Shown here: piece by piece, positions 8,958-16,887 of the stretch | How positions within the stretch are numbered: position 1 is the first letter of the stretch | How the letters are laid out: each line of letters starts with the position of its first letter | NCBI RefSeq assembly: GCF_025128055.1 | Contig: NZ_JAHLYS010000030.1 | Location: forward strand, 1-47,297 | Length of the DNA stretch: 47,297 nt | Direction: 5' to 3' | Origin: Synechococcus sp. CS-1329 | GTDB lineage: Bacteria > Cyanobacteriota > Cyanobacteriia > PCC-6307 > Cyanobiaceae | Notes under the pieces: generated by a model | Databases searched by the model: none | What the model saw: the letters and a program-made list of their open reading frames with translations, nothing else | Told to the model about the DNA's origin: nothing | Made by a program: the position numbers and the translations under genes

Positions 8958-9674
8958 ATGCGTCTCGCGCCACTGCCGCCCGTCTTGAAAACGCTCCGCA
9001 CGCTGGTGCCCTCCCTGCCGGTGCTCCTTGGCCTCGGAGCCTTCGGACCCGCTGAGGCCCAGGCCGCTCTCTTCAACGCCCTGGAACTCGATCAGTCGAA
9101 GTTCGTGCTGGTGGCGGCACCGATCGGCGACGGCCTGCGGGCCCAGCTGAACATCTACGAGCAGGTGAGCGACCGCCGCCCGTGCTTCTCCACCAGCGGC
9201 TCGTCCCCGGCCCGGGTGGAGCCCCTGCTGGGCAGTTTCGACTTCACCGGGATCTGCTCGCGTTACCTCGATGCCAACGGCTACTCCCTGCGGGTGGGCG
9301 GCAGTGATCTGGGCACCGTCTACCGGCTGAGCGTGGTGCGCCAGGGCAGTGACAACATCCTGCTGGCCGCTCCGGGCCGCAACCAGGGGGGGCCTGAGAT
9401 GGTGGTGGCCCGCACCCAGGGCCACAGCGATGGCTTCCTGCAGTTGGTGCCCGAGCCCGGCTGGAGACTGATGCGCCGTCAATTCGGCACCCGTGCCCTC
9501 GGCCACGTCTATCTCTACCGGGACACCTGGCCTGGCCAGGAGGCCAACCAGCCGGAGGCGGCCCTGCCAGGCACCAGCGATCCCGCCCCCGGCTCCCAGT
9601 GGCCTGATGCCGTAGCCCCTGCGTCCCTGGTTCCACCGCCGGTCGTCCCTGCCAGCGCCCAACCCAGGCCCTGA
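8958..9674 (+). CDS. DUF3747 exported protein
   Basis: A 238-residue protein with an N-terminal signal peptide (hydrophobic core around LVPSLPVLLGLGAFG, likely cleavage after AEAQA). The following domain (FNALELDQSKFVLVAAPIG, then YEQVSDRRPCF) matches the DUF3747 family as I remember it from cyanobacteria; its function is unknown. The C-terminal 50 residues are proline- and alanine-rich and probably disordered. The ATG at 8958 is preferred over the in-frame TTG at 8943 because it places the signal peptide properly and sits 24 nt after a -10-like box. Likely periplasmic or outer-membrane associated. Confidence 0.8.
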   Translation: MRLAPLPPVLKTLRTLVPSLPVLLGLGAFGPAEAQAALFNALELDQSKFVLVAAPIGDGLRAQLNIYEQVSDRRPCFSTSGSSPARVEPLLGSFDFTGICSRYLDANGYSLRVGGSDLGTVYRLSVVRQGSDNILLAAPGRNQGGPEMVVARTQGHSDGFLQLVPEPGWRLMRRQFGTRALGHVYLYRDTWPGQEANQPEAALPGTSDPAPGSQWPDAVAPASLVPPPVVPASAQPRP

Positions 9675-9697
9675 TCAGGCCCCGCTGGGTCGATTGC

Positions 9698-9703
9698 TAC
9701 ATT
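9698..9703 (+). promoter_or_regulatory. Putative -10 box for rpsU (TACATT)
   Basis: TACATT lies 29 nt before the rpsU start. The same hexamer occurs in the psbA upstream region at 47184-47189. Confidence 0.45.
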
Positions 9704-9732
9704 GACGTTCAACTAGCCCCACTGCGTGGTTC

Positions 9733-9903
9733 ATGACCCAGGTCACCGTCGGCGAAAACGAAGGCATCGAATCGGCCCTGCGCCGCTTCAAGCGGCAGGT
9801 GTCCAAAGCCGGCATCTTCGCCGACCTCAAGCGCCTGCGTCACCACGAGACGCCCACCGAGAAGTACAAGCGCAAGGCCCAGCAGCGCCGTCGCCGTCGT
9901 TGA
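9733..9903 (+). CDS. rpsU: 30S ribosomal protein S21
   Basis: Small-subunit ribosomal protein of 56 residues. It has the S21 pattern: short N-terminal strand ([20 protein letters not shown]), Ala-Gly-Ile-Phe turn, then a very basic tail ending in RRRRR. Standalone with its own -10-like box. It converges on the yifB gene, whose stop lies 10 bp away. Confidence 0.96.
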   Translation: MTQVTVGENEGIESALRRFKRQVSKAGIFADLKRLRHHETPTEKYKRKAQQRRRRR

Positions 9904-9913
9904 TCGGCTTCGC

Positions 9914-11473
9914 TCAGCTCTGGTGCTCTCGGCAGATCTGGTCGAAGGAGCGGTAGGTGAGGGCCTCGGCCAGATGCTGAGGCCCCACGGCGCCGGTTTC
10001 CTCCAGATCAGCCAGGGTGAGGGCCACCCGTAACAGCCGTTCGCCGCCCCTGGCACTCAGGCTGCGTTGGCTGATGGCCTTCTGCCACAGCTGCAGCGAT
10101 CCGGCTTTGAACTTCACCAGCTTTCTGAGGCTTGAGCCCGGCAGCTGTCCATTGGGTCTGCCACCTGGATTGCGCTGCGCCATTCTCTGCCGTGCCTGCA
10201 GCACCCTGGCGGCCACCACCGCTGAGCACTCGGGCTGCTGTGCCGGCCCCTGGGCTGATTCAGCCCCCAGGCCGTAGCTGCGCGCCAGAGCGCCGGGCTC
10301 CAGGCGGCCCATCACCACCTGCAGATCGAGGCGATCGAGCAGGGGACCCGAGAGCCGTGACCAGTAGCGGCGCTGCAGCGCTTCGCCGCAACCGCAGGGA
10401 CGCTCTGGATCGCCGAACCAGCCGCAGGGACAGGGGTTTGTGGCGGCCACCAGGGCTGCCCGGCAGGGGAAGCGGCTCTGCTGCCTGGAGCGGCTGATCC
10501 ACACCTCTCCTTCCTCCAGGGGTTGGCGCAGCTGCTCCAGCACCTCACGGCGAAACTCCGCCAGCTCATCGAGGAAGAGCACGCCGTGGTGGGCCAGTGA
10601 CAGTTCTCCCGGCCTGGGCATGACGCCGCCTCCCACCAGGGCCGTGGCCGTGCAGCTGTGGTGGGGCGCCCGGAAGGGCCGCGAACCGATCAGGGCCCCA
10701 CCGTCGCTCAGCAGCCCGGCCACGGAATAGAGCTGGGTGAGCTCCAGGGCCTCCTGGCGGGGCAGGGGCGGCAGCAGGCCCGCCAGCCGCCGCGCCAGCA
10801 TGGTTTTGCCGCTGCCCGGTGGACCCACCAGCAGCAGGTGATGGCCGCCGGCTGCGGCGATCTCCAGGGCCCGGCGCCCGTGGGCCTGACCGATCACCTC
10901 GGCCAGATCGGGCTGGGCGGCCCCAGCCCGCGCCCGCGCAGGTGCCGGGGCCGGAATCCCCTCTGGGTCCGCCAGCCAGCCCATCAGCTGCCCCAGATCA
11001 GCCGCCGGCCACACCGCCAGCCCCGACACCAGCGCCGCCTCGCCGGCATTGGCCCGGGGCACCACCAGCGCCCTGGCCCCGCCCCGCTGGGCGGCCAGAG
11101 CCAGGGCCATCACTCCGCGCACCGGCCGCAGGCTGCCATCGAGGCCCAGCTCGGCGGCGCTCCAGATCCCCGCCATGCGCTCGGGTGCCAGCTGGCCCGA
11201 GGCCAGCAGCAGCCCCAGGGCGATCGGCAGATCAAAGGCCGGCCCCTCCTTGCGCAGATCCGCTGGGGCCAGGCTCACAATCACCCGGGTGAGGGGCACG
11301 CGGAACCCGCTGTTGCGCAGGGCCGCCCGCACCCGCTCGCGGGCCTCACGCGCGGCCGCCTCCGCCAGACCGACGATCTGAAGGCCCGGCAGGCCGGGGG
11401 CGATATCCACCTCCACCGCCACCTCCCTGGCTTCCAGGCCCTGCAGGGTGGCGCTGCTGCAGCGTGCCAACAT
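9914..11473 (-). CDS. YifB/ComM-family Mg chelatase-like AAA+ protein
   Basis: A 519-residue protein: an N-terminal domain with a Lon-protease-like fold (about 1-170, VDIAPGLPGLQIVGLAEAAARE), an AAA+ core with Walker A GPPGSGKTMLAR and Walker B LFLDELAEF, and a C-terminal magnesium-chelatase-like domain. A cysteine cluster (CPCGWFGDPERPCGCGE) is typical of the family. In naturally competent bacteria the orthologue ComM is a hexameric helicase that promotes branch migration during transformation. Whether that role holds here is inference; no com genes are nearby. It is divergent from the HIT gene, with about 80 bp between starts. Confidence 0.92.
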   Translation of the reverse strand: MLARCSSATLQGLEAREVAVEVDIAPGLPGLQIVGLAEAAAREARERVRAALRNSGFRVPLTRVIVSLAPADLRKEGPAFDLPIALGLLLASGQLAPERMAGIWSAAELGLDGSLRPVRGVMALALAAQRGGARALVVPRANAGEAALVSGLAVWPAADLGQLMGWLADPEGIPAPAPARARAGAAQPDLAEVIGQAHGRRALEIAAAGGHHLLLVGPPGSGKTMLARRLAGLLPPLPRQEALELTQLYSVAGLLSDGGALIGSRPFRAPHHSCTATALVGGGVMPRPGELSLAHHGVLFLDELAEFRREVLEQLRQPLEEGEVWISRSRQQSRFPCRAALVAATNPCPCGWFGDPERPCGCGEALQRRYWSRLSGPLLDRLDLQVVMGRLEPGALARSYGLGAESAQGPAQQPECSAVVAARVLQARQRMAQRNPGGRPNGQLPGSSLRKLVKFKAGSLQLWQKAISQRSLSARGGERLLRVALTLADLEETGAVGPQHLAEALTYRSFDQICREHQS

Positions 11474-11552
11474 CGGCGCTCGGGCGGCTTACACCCAGTC
11501 AGTGCCCTGCCTGTCCCATCCCCATCCGTTGCCGGGTTCCGGCGGAGGCGCC

Positions 11553-11897
11553 ATGGCCGAGAGCGACACGATCTTCGCGCGCATCCTGCGGGGTGAGATC
11601 CCCTGCGATCAGGTCCATGCCGACGACCTCTGCCTGGCCTTCCGCGACATCCAGCCCCAGGCGCCGGTGCATGTGCTGGTGATCCCGCGCGAGCCCCTGG
11701 TGAACCTCACTGACGCCGAGCCCCGTCACCAGCTCCTGCTGGGGCATCTGCTGCTGGTGGCGGCCCAGGTGGCGAAGCAGGAGGGCCTGGTGGGATGGCG
11801 CACGGTGATCAACAACGGCGCAGAGGCGGGCCAGACGGTCTTTCACCTGCACGTGCATGTGATCGGTGGCCGTCCCCTGCTCTGGCCTCCCGGCTGA
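11553..11897 (+). CDS. HIT family (HINT-like) nucleotide-binding protein
   Basis: A 114-residue histidine-triad hydrolase with the FARILRGEIPCD start typical of HINT proteins and the triad HLHVHVIGG at the C-terminus. Members hydrolyse AMP-lysine or adenylated substrates. The ATG at 11553 has a GGAGG ribosome-binding site nine bases upstream and starts exactly at the family N-terminus. The ABC exporter gene begins 40 bp downstream in the same direction. Confidence 0.95.
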   Translation: MAESDTIFARILRGEIPCDQVHADDLCLAFRDIQPQAPVHVLVIPREPLVNLTDAEPRHQLLLGHLLLVAAQVAKQEGLVGWRTVINNGAEAGQTVFHLHVHVIGGRPLLWPPG

Positions 11898-11937
11898 CGC
11901 CCGCCAGCGGCGACAATGGGCTGACCCGCAACCGTTC

Positions 11938-13965
11938 ATGAGTCCCCTGAAGGCCCTTCGCGAGCAGTTGGCCAAGCTGCAGCGCCTGGCCCAGCCCTAC
12001 TTCCTGCCCCTTGACGAGGGGAGTCGCGGCAGCGGCCAGTTCTTGCTGCTGGTGATCGCCCTGCTGGCGGTGGTGGTGGGACTCACCTTGGTGCTGCTCA
12101 CCGGGACGGTGGCCGCCACGGGTGCCTGGATCCCCGAGCTGCGCAACCGCTTCCTGCCCGGGGTCCCTGAGCAGGTGGCGGCGATCTGGAACGGACCGAT
12201 CGGCGCGGTCGTGATGGTGTTGTTCGTCGCCGGCCTCGCCTGCTTCGTGGCCCTGCGCAGCAAGCTGCGCCAGGGACGCTGGCTGCCCTGGGTGCTGCTC
12301 GGGGTGATCGCCCTGCTGATCCTGGTGATCAATGGCATCAACGTAGGCATCAGCTACATCGCCCGGAACATCGACAATGTTCTGGTGGCCTACAAGGAGG
12401 AGGAGTTCTGGAAGATCGTTGCGATCTATGCCTTCTGTCTGGTGCTGGCCCTGCCGATCCGTGCCATCCAGAGCTATCTGATCCCCAAGCTGGGCCTCAT
12501 GTGGCGGGAATGGCTGAGTGGCCGCATGCTGGGCCGCTACCTCACGAACCGGGCCTACTACGTTCTCAATCCCAACGACGAAAGCATTGAGGAGATTGAC
12601 AACCCGGACCAGCGGATCTCCCAGGACGCGGCGAGTTTCACGGCCACCAGCCTGAGCGTAACGGTGGAAATCATCGCCGCCTTGCTCACCTTCTTCAGTT
12701 TCATCATCGTTCTCTGGAGCATCAACCAGACCCTGGCTCTCTGGCTGCTGGCCTATTCGGTGGGCGGCACAGCTCTGATCGTGTTCGCCAGCCGCAAGCT
12801 GGTGAACCTGAACTATCAGCAACTCAAGCTGGAAGCCGATTTTCGTTACGGCCTCGTCCACATCCGCGACAATGCCGAATCGATCGCCTTCTACCGCGGG
12901 GAGCGCCAGGAGCAGAAGGAGGGCGAACGCCGCCTCGACGGGGTGATCGTCAATTACAACCGGCTGATCATCTGGGAAGCCCTGATCCAGGTGATCCAGC
13001 GCTCCTACGACTACTTTTCCCGCTTCCTGCCCTGGTTGGTGATCGCGCCGATCTATTTCGCCAAGCAGGTGGATTTCGGCGTCTTCGGTCAGGCCAGCAT
13101 CGCCTTCTCCCAGGTGCTGTTCTCGGTCAGCTACATCGTCAACAACATCGACCGGCTGGCCGCCTTCTCCGCCTCCATCAGCCGTCTCGAGGGTTTCCAG
13201 GGCAAGGTGGAGGCGATCAGTGCCGAGATGGCCGAGTTCATGGCCGCCGAGCAGGCCTCCGCCGGAGGGGCCATGGGTGCCGCCGCCGCGGCCGTCCGTC
13301 CCGAGTCGATTTTGGTGAGCCACGTTGATCTGGTGCCACCCCGCACCAGCCGCATGCTGGTGCGCGATCTCAGCCTGGAAGTGACGGCCCACCAGCGTCT
13401 CCTGGTGGTGGGCCCGTCGGGCTGCGGCAAAACATCATTCCTGCGGCTCGTCAGTGGGCTCTGGCCGCCGGCCGCAGGCCATGTGCAGCGCCCGCCGGTC
13501 GGCGAGCTGATGTTCATTCCCCAGAAGCCCTACATGCTGCTGGGCAGCCTGCGGGAGCAGCTCTGCTACCCCCAGCCCGCCGATCGCTTCAGTGACGGCC
13601 AGCTGCGCCATGTGCTCGAGGAGGTGCGCCTGCCGGATCTGGTGCGCCGCTACCCCGATCTGGACATCAAACAGGACTGGCCTCGTTTGCTGTCGCTCGG
13701 CGAGCAGCAGCGCCTGGCCTTCGCCCGGCTGCTGCTCAACTCCCCCCGCTTCGTGGTCCTCGACGAGGCCACCAGCGCCCTTGACGTGGCCACCGAAAAG
13801 GCCCTGTACGACCTGCTGGTGGAGCGCGAGATGGCCTTCGTGAGCGTCGGTCACAGGCCCACCCTGGTGGCCTTCCACGACACCGTGCTCGAGCTCGACG
13901 GCCAGGGCGGCTGGCGGCTGCTCCCAGCCAGCGGCTATGACTTTGGTCGCAACAGTGAGACCTGA
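11938..13965 (+). CDS. ABC transporter, fused permease and ATPase (SbmA/BacA-like, YddA type)
   Basis: A 675-residue half-transporter. The N-terminal membrane domain (ABC_membrane_2 / SbmA_BacA-like) has about six helices and conserved segments such as EEIDNPDQRISQDA and RFLPWLVIAP. The C-terminal ATPase has Walker A GPSGCGKTSFLR, signature LSLGEQQR, and Walker B plus D-loop VVLDEATSALD. Relatives include Escherichia YddA, peptide importers SbmA/BacA and peroxisomal ABCD proteins; the substrate here is unknown. I use the ATG at 11938, just after a GACAAT -10-like box, rather than the in-frame start at 11866 inside the HIT gene. The stop overlaps the Hli gene start (TGATG). Confidence 0.9.
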   Translation: MSPLKALREQLAKLQRLAQPYFLPLDEGSRGSGQFLLLVIALLAVVVGLTLVLLTGTVAATGAWIPELRNRFLPGVPEQVAAIWNGPIGAVVMVLFVAGLACFVALRSKLRQGRWLPWVLLGVIALLILVINGINVGISYIARNIDNVLVAYKEEEFWKIVAIYAFCLVLALPIRAIQSYLIPKLGLMWREWLSGRMLGRYLTNRAYYVLNPNDESIEEIDNPDQRISQDAASFTATSLSVTVEIIAALLTFFSFIIVLWSINQTLALWLLAYSVGGTALIVFASRKLVNLNYQQLKLEADFRYGLVHIRDNAESIAFYRGERQEQKEGERRLDGVIVNYNRLIIWEALIQVIQRSYDYFSRFLPWLVIAPIYFAKQVDFGVFGQASIAFSQVLFSVSYIVNNIDRLAAFSASISRLEGFQGKVEAISAEMAEFMAAEQASAGGAMGAAAAAVRPESILVSHVDLVPPRTSRMLVRDLSLEVTAHQRLLVVGPSGCGKTSFLRLVSGLWPPAAGHVQRPPVGELMFIPQKPYMLLGSLREQLCYPQPADRFSDGQLRHVLEEVRLPDLVRRYPDLDIKQDWPRLLSLGEQQRLAFARLLLNSPRFVVLDEATSALDVATEKALYDLLVEREMAFVSVGHRPTLVAFHDTVLELDGQGGWRLLPASGYDFGRNSET

Positions 13966-14141
13966 TGACATCTCCAGTTCCCTCCACCAGTGCCACCACC
14001 TCCGATGTGCCGGCCTTCGGCTGGAGCGGCTACGCGGAGCGGGTGAATGGGCGCTTTGCCATGCTCGGCTTTGCCGCCGTGCTGCTGATCGAGGCCCTCA
14101 GCGGCGACACCTTCCTGCACTGGGCGGGTCTGGTGCCCTGA
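13965..14141 (+). CDS. High-light-inducible protein (Hli/Scp)
   Basis: A 58-residue single-helix protein of the chlorophyll a/b-binding superfamily. The helix carries the chlorophyll-binding ExxNxRxAM motif (ERVNGRFAMLGF, residues 25-36). Hli proteins sit in the thylakoid membrane, bind chlorophyll and carotenoid, and protect photosystem assembly under light stress. The start codon overlaps the stop of the ABC exporter gene as TGATG, so translation is probably coupled. The first 17 residues are Ser/Thr/Pro-rich. It was too short for a simple ORF list but is clear by motif. Confidence 0.93.
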   Translation: MTSPVPSTSATTSDVPAFGWSGYAERVNGRFAMLGFAAVLLIEALSGDTFLHWAGLVP

Positions 14142-14145
14142 GGCT

Positions 14146-14667
14146 TCAGGGCAGCTCGATCAGATCCACCTGCCAGAGCCCGCCGCGGCTGACCTGCACC
14201 GCCAGCACACGGCCGTCGGCGGCCAGCTGCAGCTGGCGGGGCACCCCGGGTGGATCCAGGGGCAGGGGCTGCAGGCTTTGCCTGCTGCGGCTGTAGAGCG
14301 CCAGTTCGGTGCGGCCGTCGCGCTGACGAATCAAAGCGATCCGCTCGCCGCTGGCATCGACACTGACGTTCAGGGTCTGGGCATCGGGCCGGTTCAGCCC
14401 CGGCAGGGGAACGGGCCGGTTCAGCTCCAGGTCGATCAGCTCCACCCGCTCCCGCCCGTCGCGGCCGCTGACCAGAGCCAGCCAGCGGCCGCTCAGGGAC
14501 GGATCGCGGCTGCTGCCGTTCTGCTCCAGCCGTTGGTTGATGGCCGGCAGGGGCCGCAGGGGAGTGGCCGCACAGGCTGTGAGCAGGCCTGTGGCCAGCA
14601 GGAGCAGGGTTGCGCCCAGCGCGCCCAGCGCGCCCAGCGGCAGTGGGATTCGCTCTGAGGCTGTCAT
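14146..14667 (-). CDS. TolB-like beta-propeller lipoprotein, copy A
   Basis: A 173-residue lipoprotein. The signal peptide (PLGALGALGATLLLLATGLLTAC) ends in a lipobox (LLTAC). The mature part has repeats of the type DPSLSGRWLALVSGRDGRERVELIDL, matching TolB/WD40-like blades in style. It resembles the next gene upstream (DPALSGDGRLLASVIERQGRATVLLQ), so the two are probably tandem duplicates; their frames overlap by 4 bp (ATGA). Unlike full TolB it has only two or three blades. Likely anchored in the periplasm. Function unknown. Confidence 0.7.
   Translation of the reverse strand: MTASERIPLPLGALGALGATLLLLATGLLTACAATPLRPLPAINQRLEQNGSSRDPSLSGRWLALVSGRDGRERVELIDLELNRPVPLPGLNRPDAQTLNVSVDASGERIALIRQRDGRTELALYSRSRQSLQPLPLDPPGVPRQLQLAADGRVLAVQVSRGGLWQVDLIELP
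14612..14638. repeat. Three perfect 9-bp tandem repeats in a signal peptide
   Basis: GCGCCCAGC occurs three times head to tail. On the minus strand it encodes the repeated Leu-Gly-Ala of the lipoprotein signal peptide. Loss or gain of a unit would keep the frame but change the length of the hydrophobic core. Confidence 0.9.
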
Positions 14668-15188
14668 GGCCTGGCTCCGGCTGGGGTGCGCAGCAGCGCC
14701 CCGGCGGGCGGATCCACCTCCAGCACCCCCCCCAGCTCGAACACCTCCACCCGCCAGCGCCCGGCGGCCACCAGTTCCAGGGCCAGCCGCTGGCCATCGG
14801 GGGCCAGCGTCAGCCGCACCGGTTCGCGTCCGCCGGGCAGCGGCAAGGGCAGTAGCCGGTTGGTGAGGCGATCCTCGATCACCGCCTGGCGTCTGGCGCC
14901 CCGCTGCACGATCACGGCCAGGTAACGGCCTCTCCAGCTCAGGGATGGGGAGCTGTGGGGCTGCCAGCGGCTGAGGTGGCGCAAGGGCAACACCCGGCCA
15001 GTGCTGCGCTCCTGCAGCAGCACAGTGGCGCGCCCCTGGCGTTCGATGACGCTGGCCAGCAGGCGACCATCACCGCTGAGGGCTGGATCCTGTCGGCTGA
15101 GGTTGGCTGCCCAGCCAGCGGCGGGAGCAGGCCGGGACCGTCGAGCCCAGGGCAGGGAACAACCCCCCAGAGCCATGGCCAAGGCCAT
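14664..15188 (-). CDS. TolB-like beta-propeller lipoprotein, copy B
   Basis: A 174-residue protein with a short signal sequence ending in the lipobox-like MALGGC, followed by blade-like repeats (PALSGDGRLLASVIERQ, PSLSWRGRYLAVIVQRG, LTLAPDGQRLALELV). It precedes copy A with a 4-bp overlap and lies 38 bp after ycf66. The listed ATG (15188) gives an unusually short, uncharged signal peptide. The frame stays open upstream to the ycf66 stop (with a Lys residue that would suit an n-region), but no ATG/GTG/TTG is present there, so the start is uncertain. Confidence 0.65.
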   Translation of the reverse strand: MALAMALGGCSLPWARRSRPAPAAGWAANLSRQDPALSGDGRLLASVIERQGRATVLLQERSTGRVLPLRHLSRWQPHSSPSLSWRGRYLAVIVQRGARRQAVIEDRLTNRLLPLPLPGGREPVRLTLAPDGQRLALELVAAGRWRVEVFELGGVLEVDPPAGALLRTPAGARP

Positions 15189-15226
15189 GGCCGTCGCCGC
15201 CAGGGAGGCGGCCTTCGGCGGGGTGA

Positions 15227-16228
15227 TCAGCTGTCGAAACGGGAGCTGTTGTCCCTGGGCCGGTTGCTGGAGGGGGTGGGCCGCAGGGGAGTGAAATCGG
15301 CGTCGCTCACGGGGACGACAGGACTGCCAGCGGGGGGTTTGGCGCTGGAGCTGGCACCGGCTGGAGCGGCCGCTGCGGCTGGACTGTTGCTGGGGTTGGT
15401 GTTGGAGCGGCCGCGGATGGGGGTGCCCATGGGAACGCCAGGGGGAGGCCCGGAAGCCTGATCCGAGGCTCCGGCAGGGCCTGGTCGACGGCTGGAGCGC
15501 GGCATCGTCTCGGAGCTGGGTACCGGCCGGCTGCCGCGACGTGGTTCAACCCCGCTGTCGCGCTCCCGACGGCGGGAGCCGAAGGCCGGGCCGGAGGCTG
15601 GAGCGCCGGCTGAGGAATAACTGGCTGACGAAGGGCCGGAGGCCATGGCACCGCGGGAGGCGTAGGTCTCGGGTTCCGGGCGGGGGCTGGATTCGTCCTG
15701 CGCCCGCCAGCTGTCCTCAGGTCCCGAGCGTCGGCTGGCGGCCCGCTCGGGGATGGCCGGCCTGGCGGCCTCGCGGCGGGGCCTGTAGAAGCTGGGATCT
15801 TCCTCGGGTTCCTCGCTGAGGGGGGAGCGGATCCGCCTCCTCAGGGGCTGGGGCTCCTCGAAACGCTCCACGTCGTCATCCCAGCCGGTACGGCCGCCAA
15901 CCCTGGGCCTGGCGGGCAGGGGCTCGTCGTCGTCGAAGTAGGAAGAGCGCCGCGCCTGCTCGGTGGTGACGCCTCGCAGGCGCACGCTTTCGTAGGCGAA
16001 GAAGACGGTGGTGCCTGCCAGGAGGAACTGGCCGAACTGAAGGATCGGATCGAGCCTCCAGCCCTGGAAGAAGAGAATCCCGCCGCAGAGCAGGCCAACG
16101 GCCGCAAAGAAGACGTCATAGTCGCGGGCGAGGGCTGGCTTGAAGCTCCTCATGAAATAGAGGAACGCACCACCGACGGCCAACACGATGCCGACGATGC
16201 TGGCCCAGTTCAGGCTGGCATTGACCAC
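15227..16228 (-). CDS. ycf66: Ycf66 family protein with long disordered tail
   Basis: A 333-residue protein whose first ~95 residues hold three or four membrane helices (NWASIVGIVLAVGGAFLYF..., DVFFAAVGLLCGGILFFQGW) typical of Ycf66, found in cyanobacteria and some plastids. Function is unknown but it is often listed among photosynthesis-associated genes. Residues from about 100 to the end are hydrophilic and rich in Arg, Ser, Pro and Gly, without predicted structure. psbX lies 93 bp upstream in the same direction, and a hairpin sits between them. Confidence 0.9.
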   Translation of the reverse strand: MVNASLNWASIVGIVLAVGGAFLYFMRSFKPALARDYDVFFAAVGLLCGGILFFQGWRLDPILQFGQFLLAGTTVFFAYESVRLRGVTTEQARRSSYFDDDEPLPARPRVGGRTGWDDDVERFEEPQPLRRRIRSPLSEEPEEDPSFYRPRREAARPAIPERAASRRSGPEDSWRAQDESSPRPEPETYASRGAMASGPSSASYSSAGAPASGPAFGSRRRERDSGVEPRRGSRPVPSSETMPRSSRRPGPAGASDQASGPPPGVPMGTPIRGRSNTNPSNSPAAAAAPAGASSSAKPPAGSPVVPVSDADFTPLRPTPSSNRPRDNSSRFDS

Positions 16229-16241
16229 GTCTGAAACCTCA

Positions 16242-16265
16242 GGCGAACGACTTGGTCCGTTCGCC
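16242..16265. promoter_or_regulatory. Stem-loop between psbX and ycf66
   Basis: GGCGAAC (16242-16248) pairs with GTTCGCC (16259-16265) around a 10-nt loop. It lies 13 nt before the ycf66 start on the transcribed strand and has no T-tract, so it is more likely a processing or translation-control hairpin than a terminator. Confidence 0.45.
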
Positions 16266-16321
16266 AGGGGTGAACGGCTGCACCCACTTTAGGCACGTGA
16301 GCCGGCAGAACCAGGGTCCGC

Positions 16322-16444
16322 TCAGAGCTTGCGGTCCACCTGGTCGCTCTGGCTGATCAGCACCAGAGCGATGCTGACTGGGATCACCACAATCATCGCC
16401 CCGTAGACGAGGCTGCTGAGAAAGTTGGAAAGGGAAGGGGTCAT
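16322..16444 (-). CDS. psbX: Photosystem II protein PsbX
   Basis: A 40-residue single-helix thylakoid protein. The sequence MTPSLSNFLSSLVYGAMIVV, followed by a second hydrophobic half and a charged end (SQSDQVDRKL), matches PsbX of cyanobacteria. PsbX is a peripheral low-mass subunit of photosystem II near cytochrome b559 and the quinone-exchange region. The start ATG at 16444 sits 22 nt after a TAAGAT -10-like box. It is followed in the same direction by ycf66, a pairing I recall in other picocyanobacteria. Confidence 0.92.
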   Translation of the reverse strand: MTPSLSNFLSSLVYGAMIVVIPVSIALVLISQSDQVDRKL

Positions 16445-16466
16445 GGCGCCATGAGGTCCGGCTGGG

Positions 16467-16472
16467 ATCTTA
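16467..16472 (-). promoter_or_regulatory. Putative -10 box for psbX (TAAGAT)
   Basis: On the minus strand TAAGAT lies 22 nt before the psbX ATG. It shares a short divergent region with the -10-like box of the YggT-family gene. Confidence 0.4.
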
Positions 16473-16491
16473 GGCAGAGGCGTCCACTTCC

Positions 16492-16497
16492 TACGAT
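16492..16497 (+). promoter_or_regulatory. Putative -10 box for the YggT-family gene (TACGAT)
   Basis: TACGAT lies exactly 24 nt before the GTG start at 16522, as in the DUF3747 gene. Confidence 0.45.
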
Positions 16498-16521
16498 GGG
16501 ACCACCGCTGCTTACCGCTTT

Positions 16522-16848
16522 GTGACGGCCGATTCCCTCCTGGCCTCTGCCCTGCCGTTGCTGCACACCGTTTTGGCCCTGGCCCTGGCGGCCTGGACCC
16601 TGCTCTTTCTGTTTCGCATCGTGCTCACCTGGTATCCGCAGGTGGACCTCAACCGTGGCGCGATGCGGCTGATCGGTTGGCCCACCGAGGGGTTGCTGCG
16701 CCTCAGCCGCCAACTGATACCCGCCATCGGCGGTGTCGACGTGACCCCGGTGATCTGGGTGGGGCTGATCAGCCTGCTGCGGGAGCTGGTGGTGGGTCAG
16801 CAGGGCCTGCTCACCCAGGTGATGCGCCAGAGCCAGTCGCTGGCCTGA
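16522..16848 (+). CDS. YggT family membrane protein
   Basis: A 108-residue membrane protein with two hydrophobic segments (about 10-35 and 72-90) and the family pattern FRIVLTWYPQVDLN...PTEGLLRLSRQLIPAIGGVDVTPVIW. YggT/Ycf19 proteins in cyanobacteria and plastids are linked to membrane or nucleoid organisation and, for relatives, to photosystem or cytochrome assembly. The precise role here is unknown. GTG start; no clear ribosome-binding site. Confidence 0.9.
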   Translation: MTADSLLASALPLLHTVLALALAAWTLLFLFRIVLTWYPQVDLNRGAMRLIGWPTEGLLRLSRQLIPAIGGVDVTPVIWVGLISLLRELVVGQQGLLTQVMRQSQSLA

Positions 16849-16887
16849 TCGAGGGCTCAGGCCAGAGGCCGTCGCTTCGAGGCTGAG

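Noticed and set aside
11809-13392. A 527-codon open frame antisense to the SbmA-like ABC gene
   Set aside because: His/Gln/Gly-rich shadow translation; the plus-strand gene has intact ATPase motifs and membrane helices.
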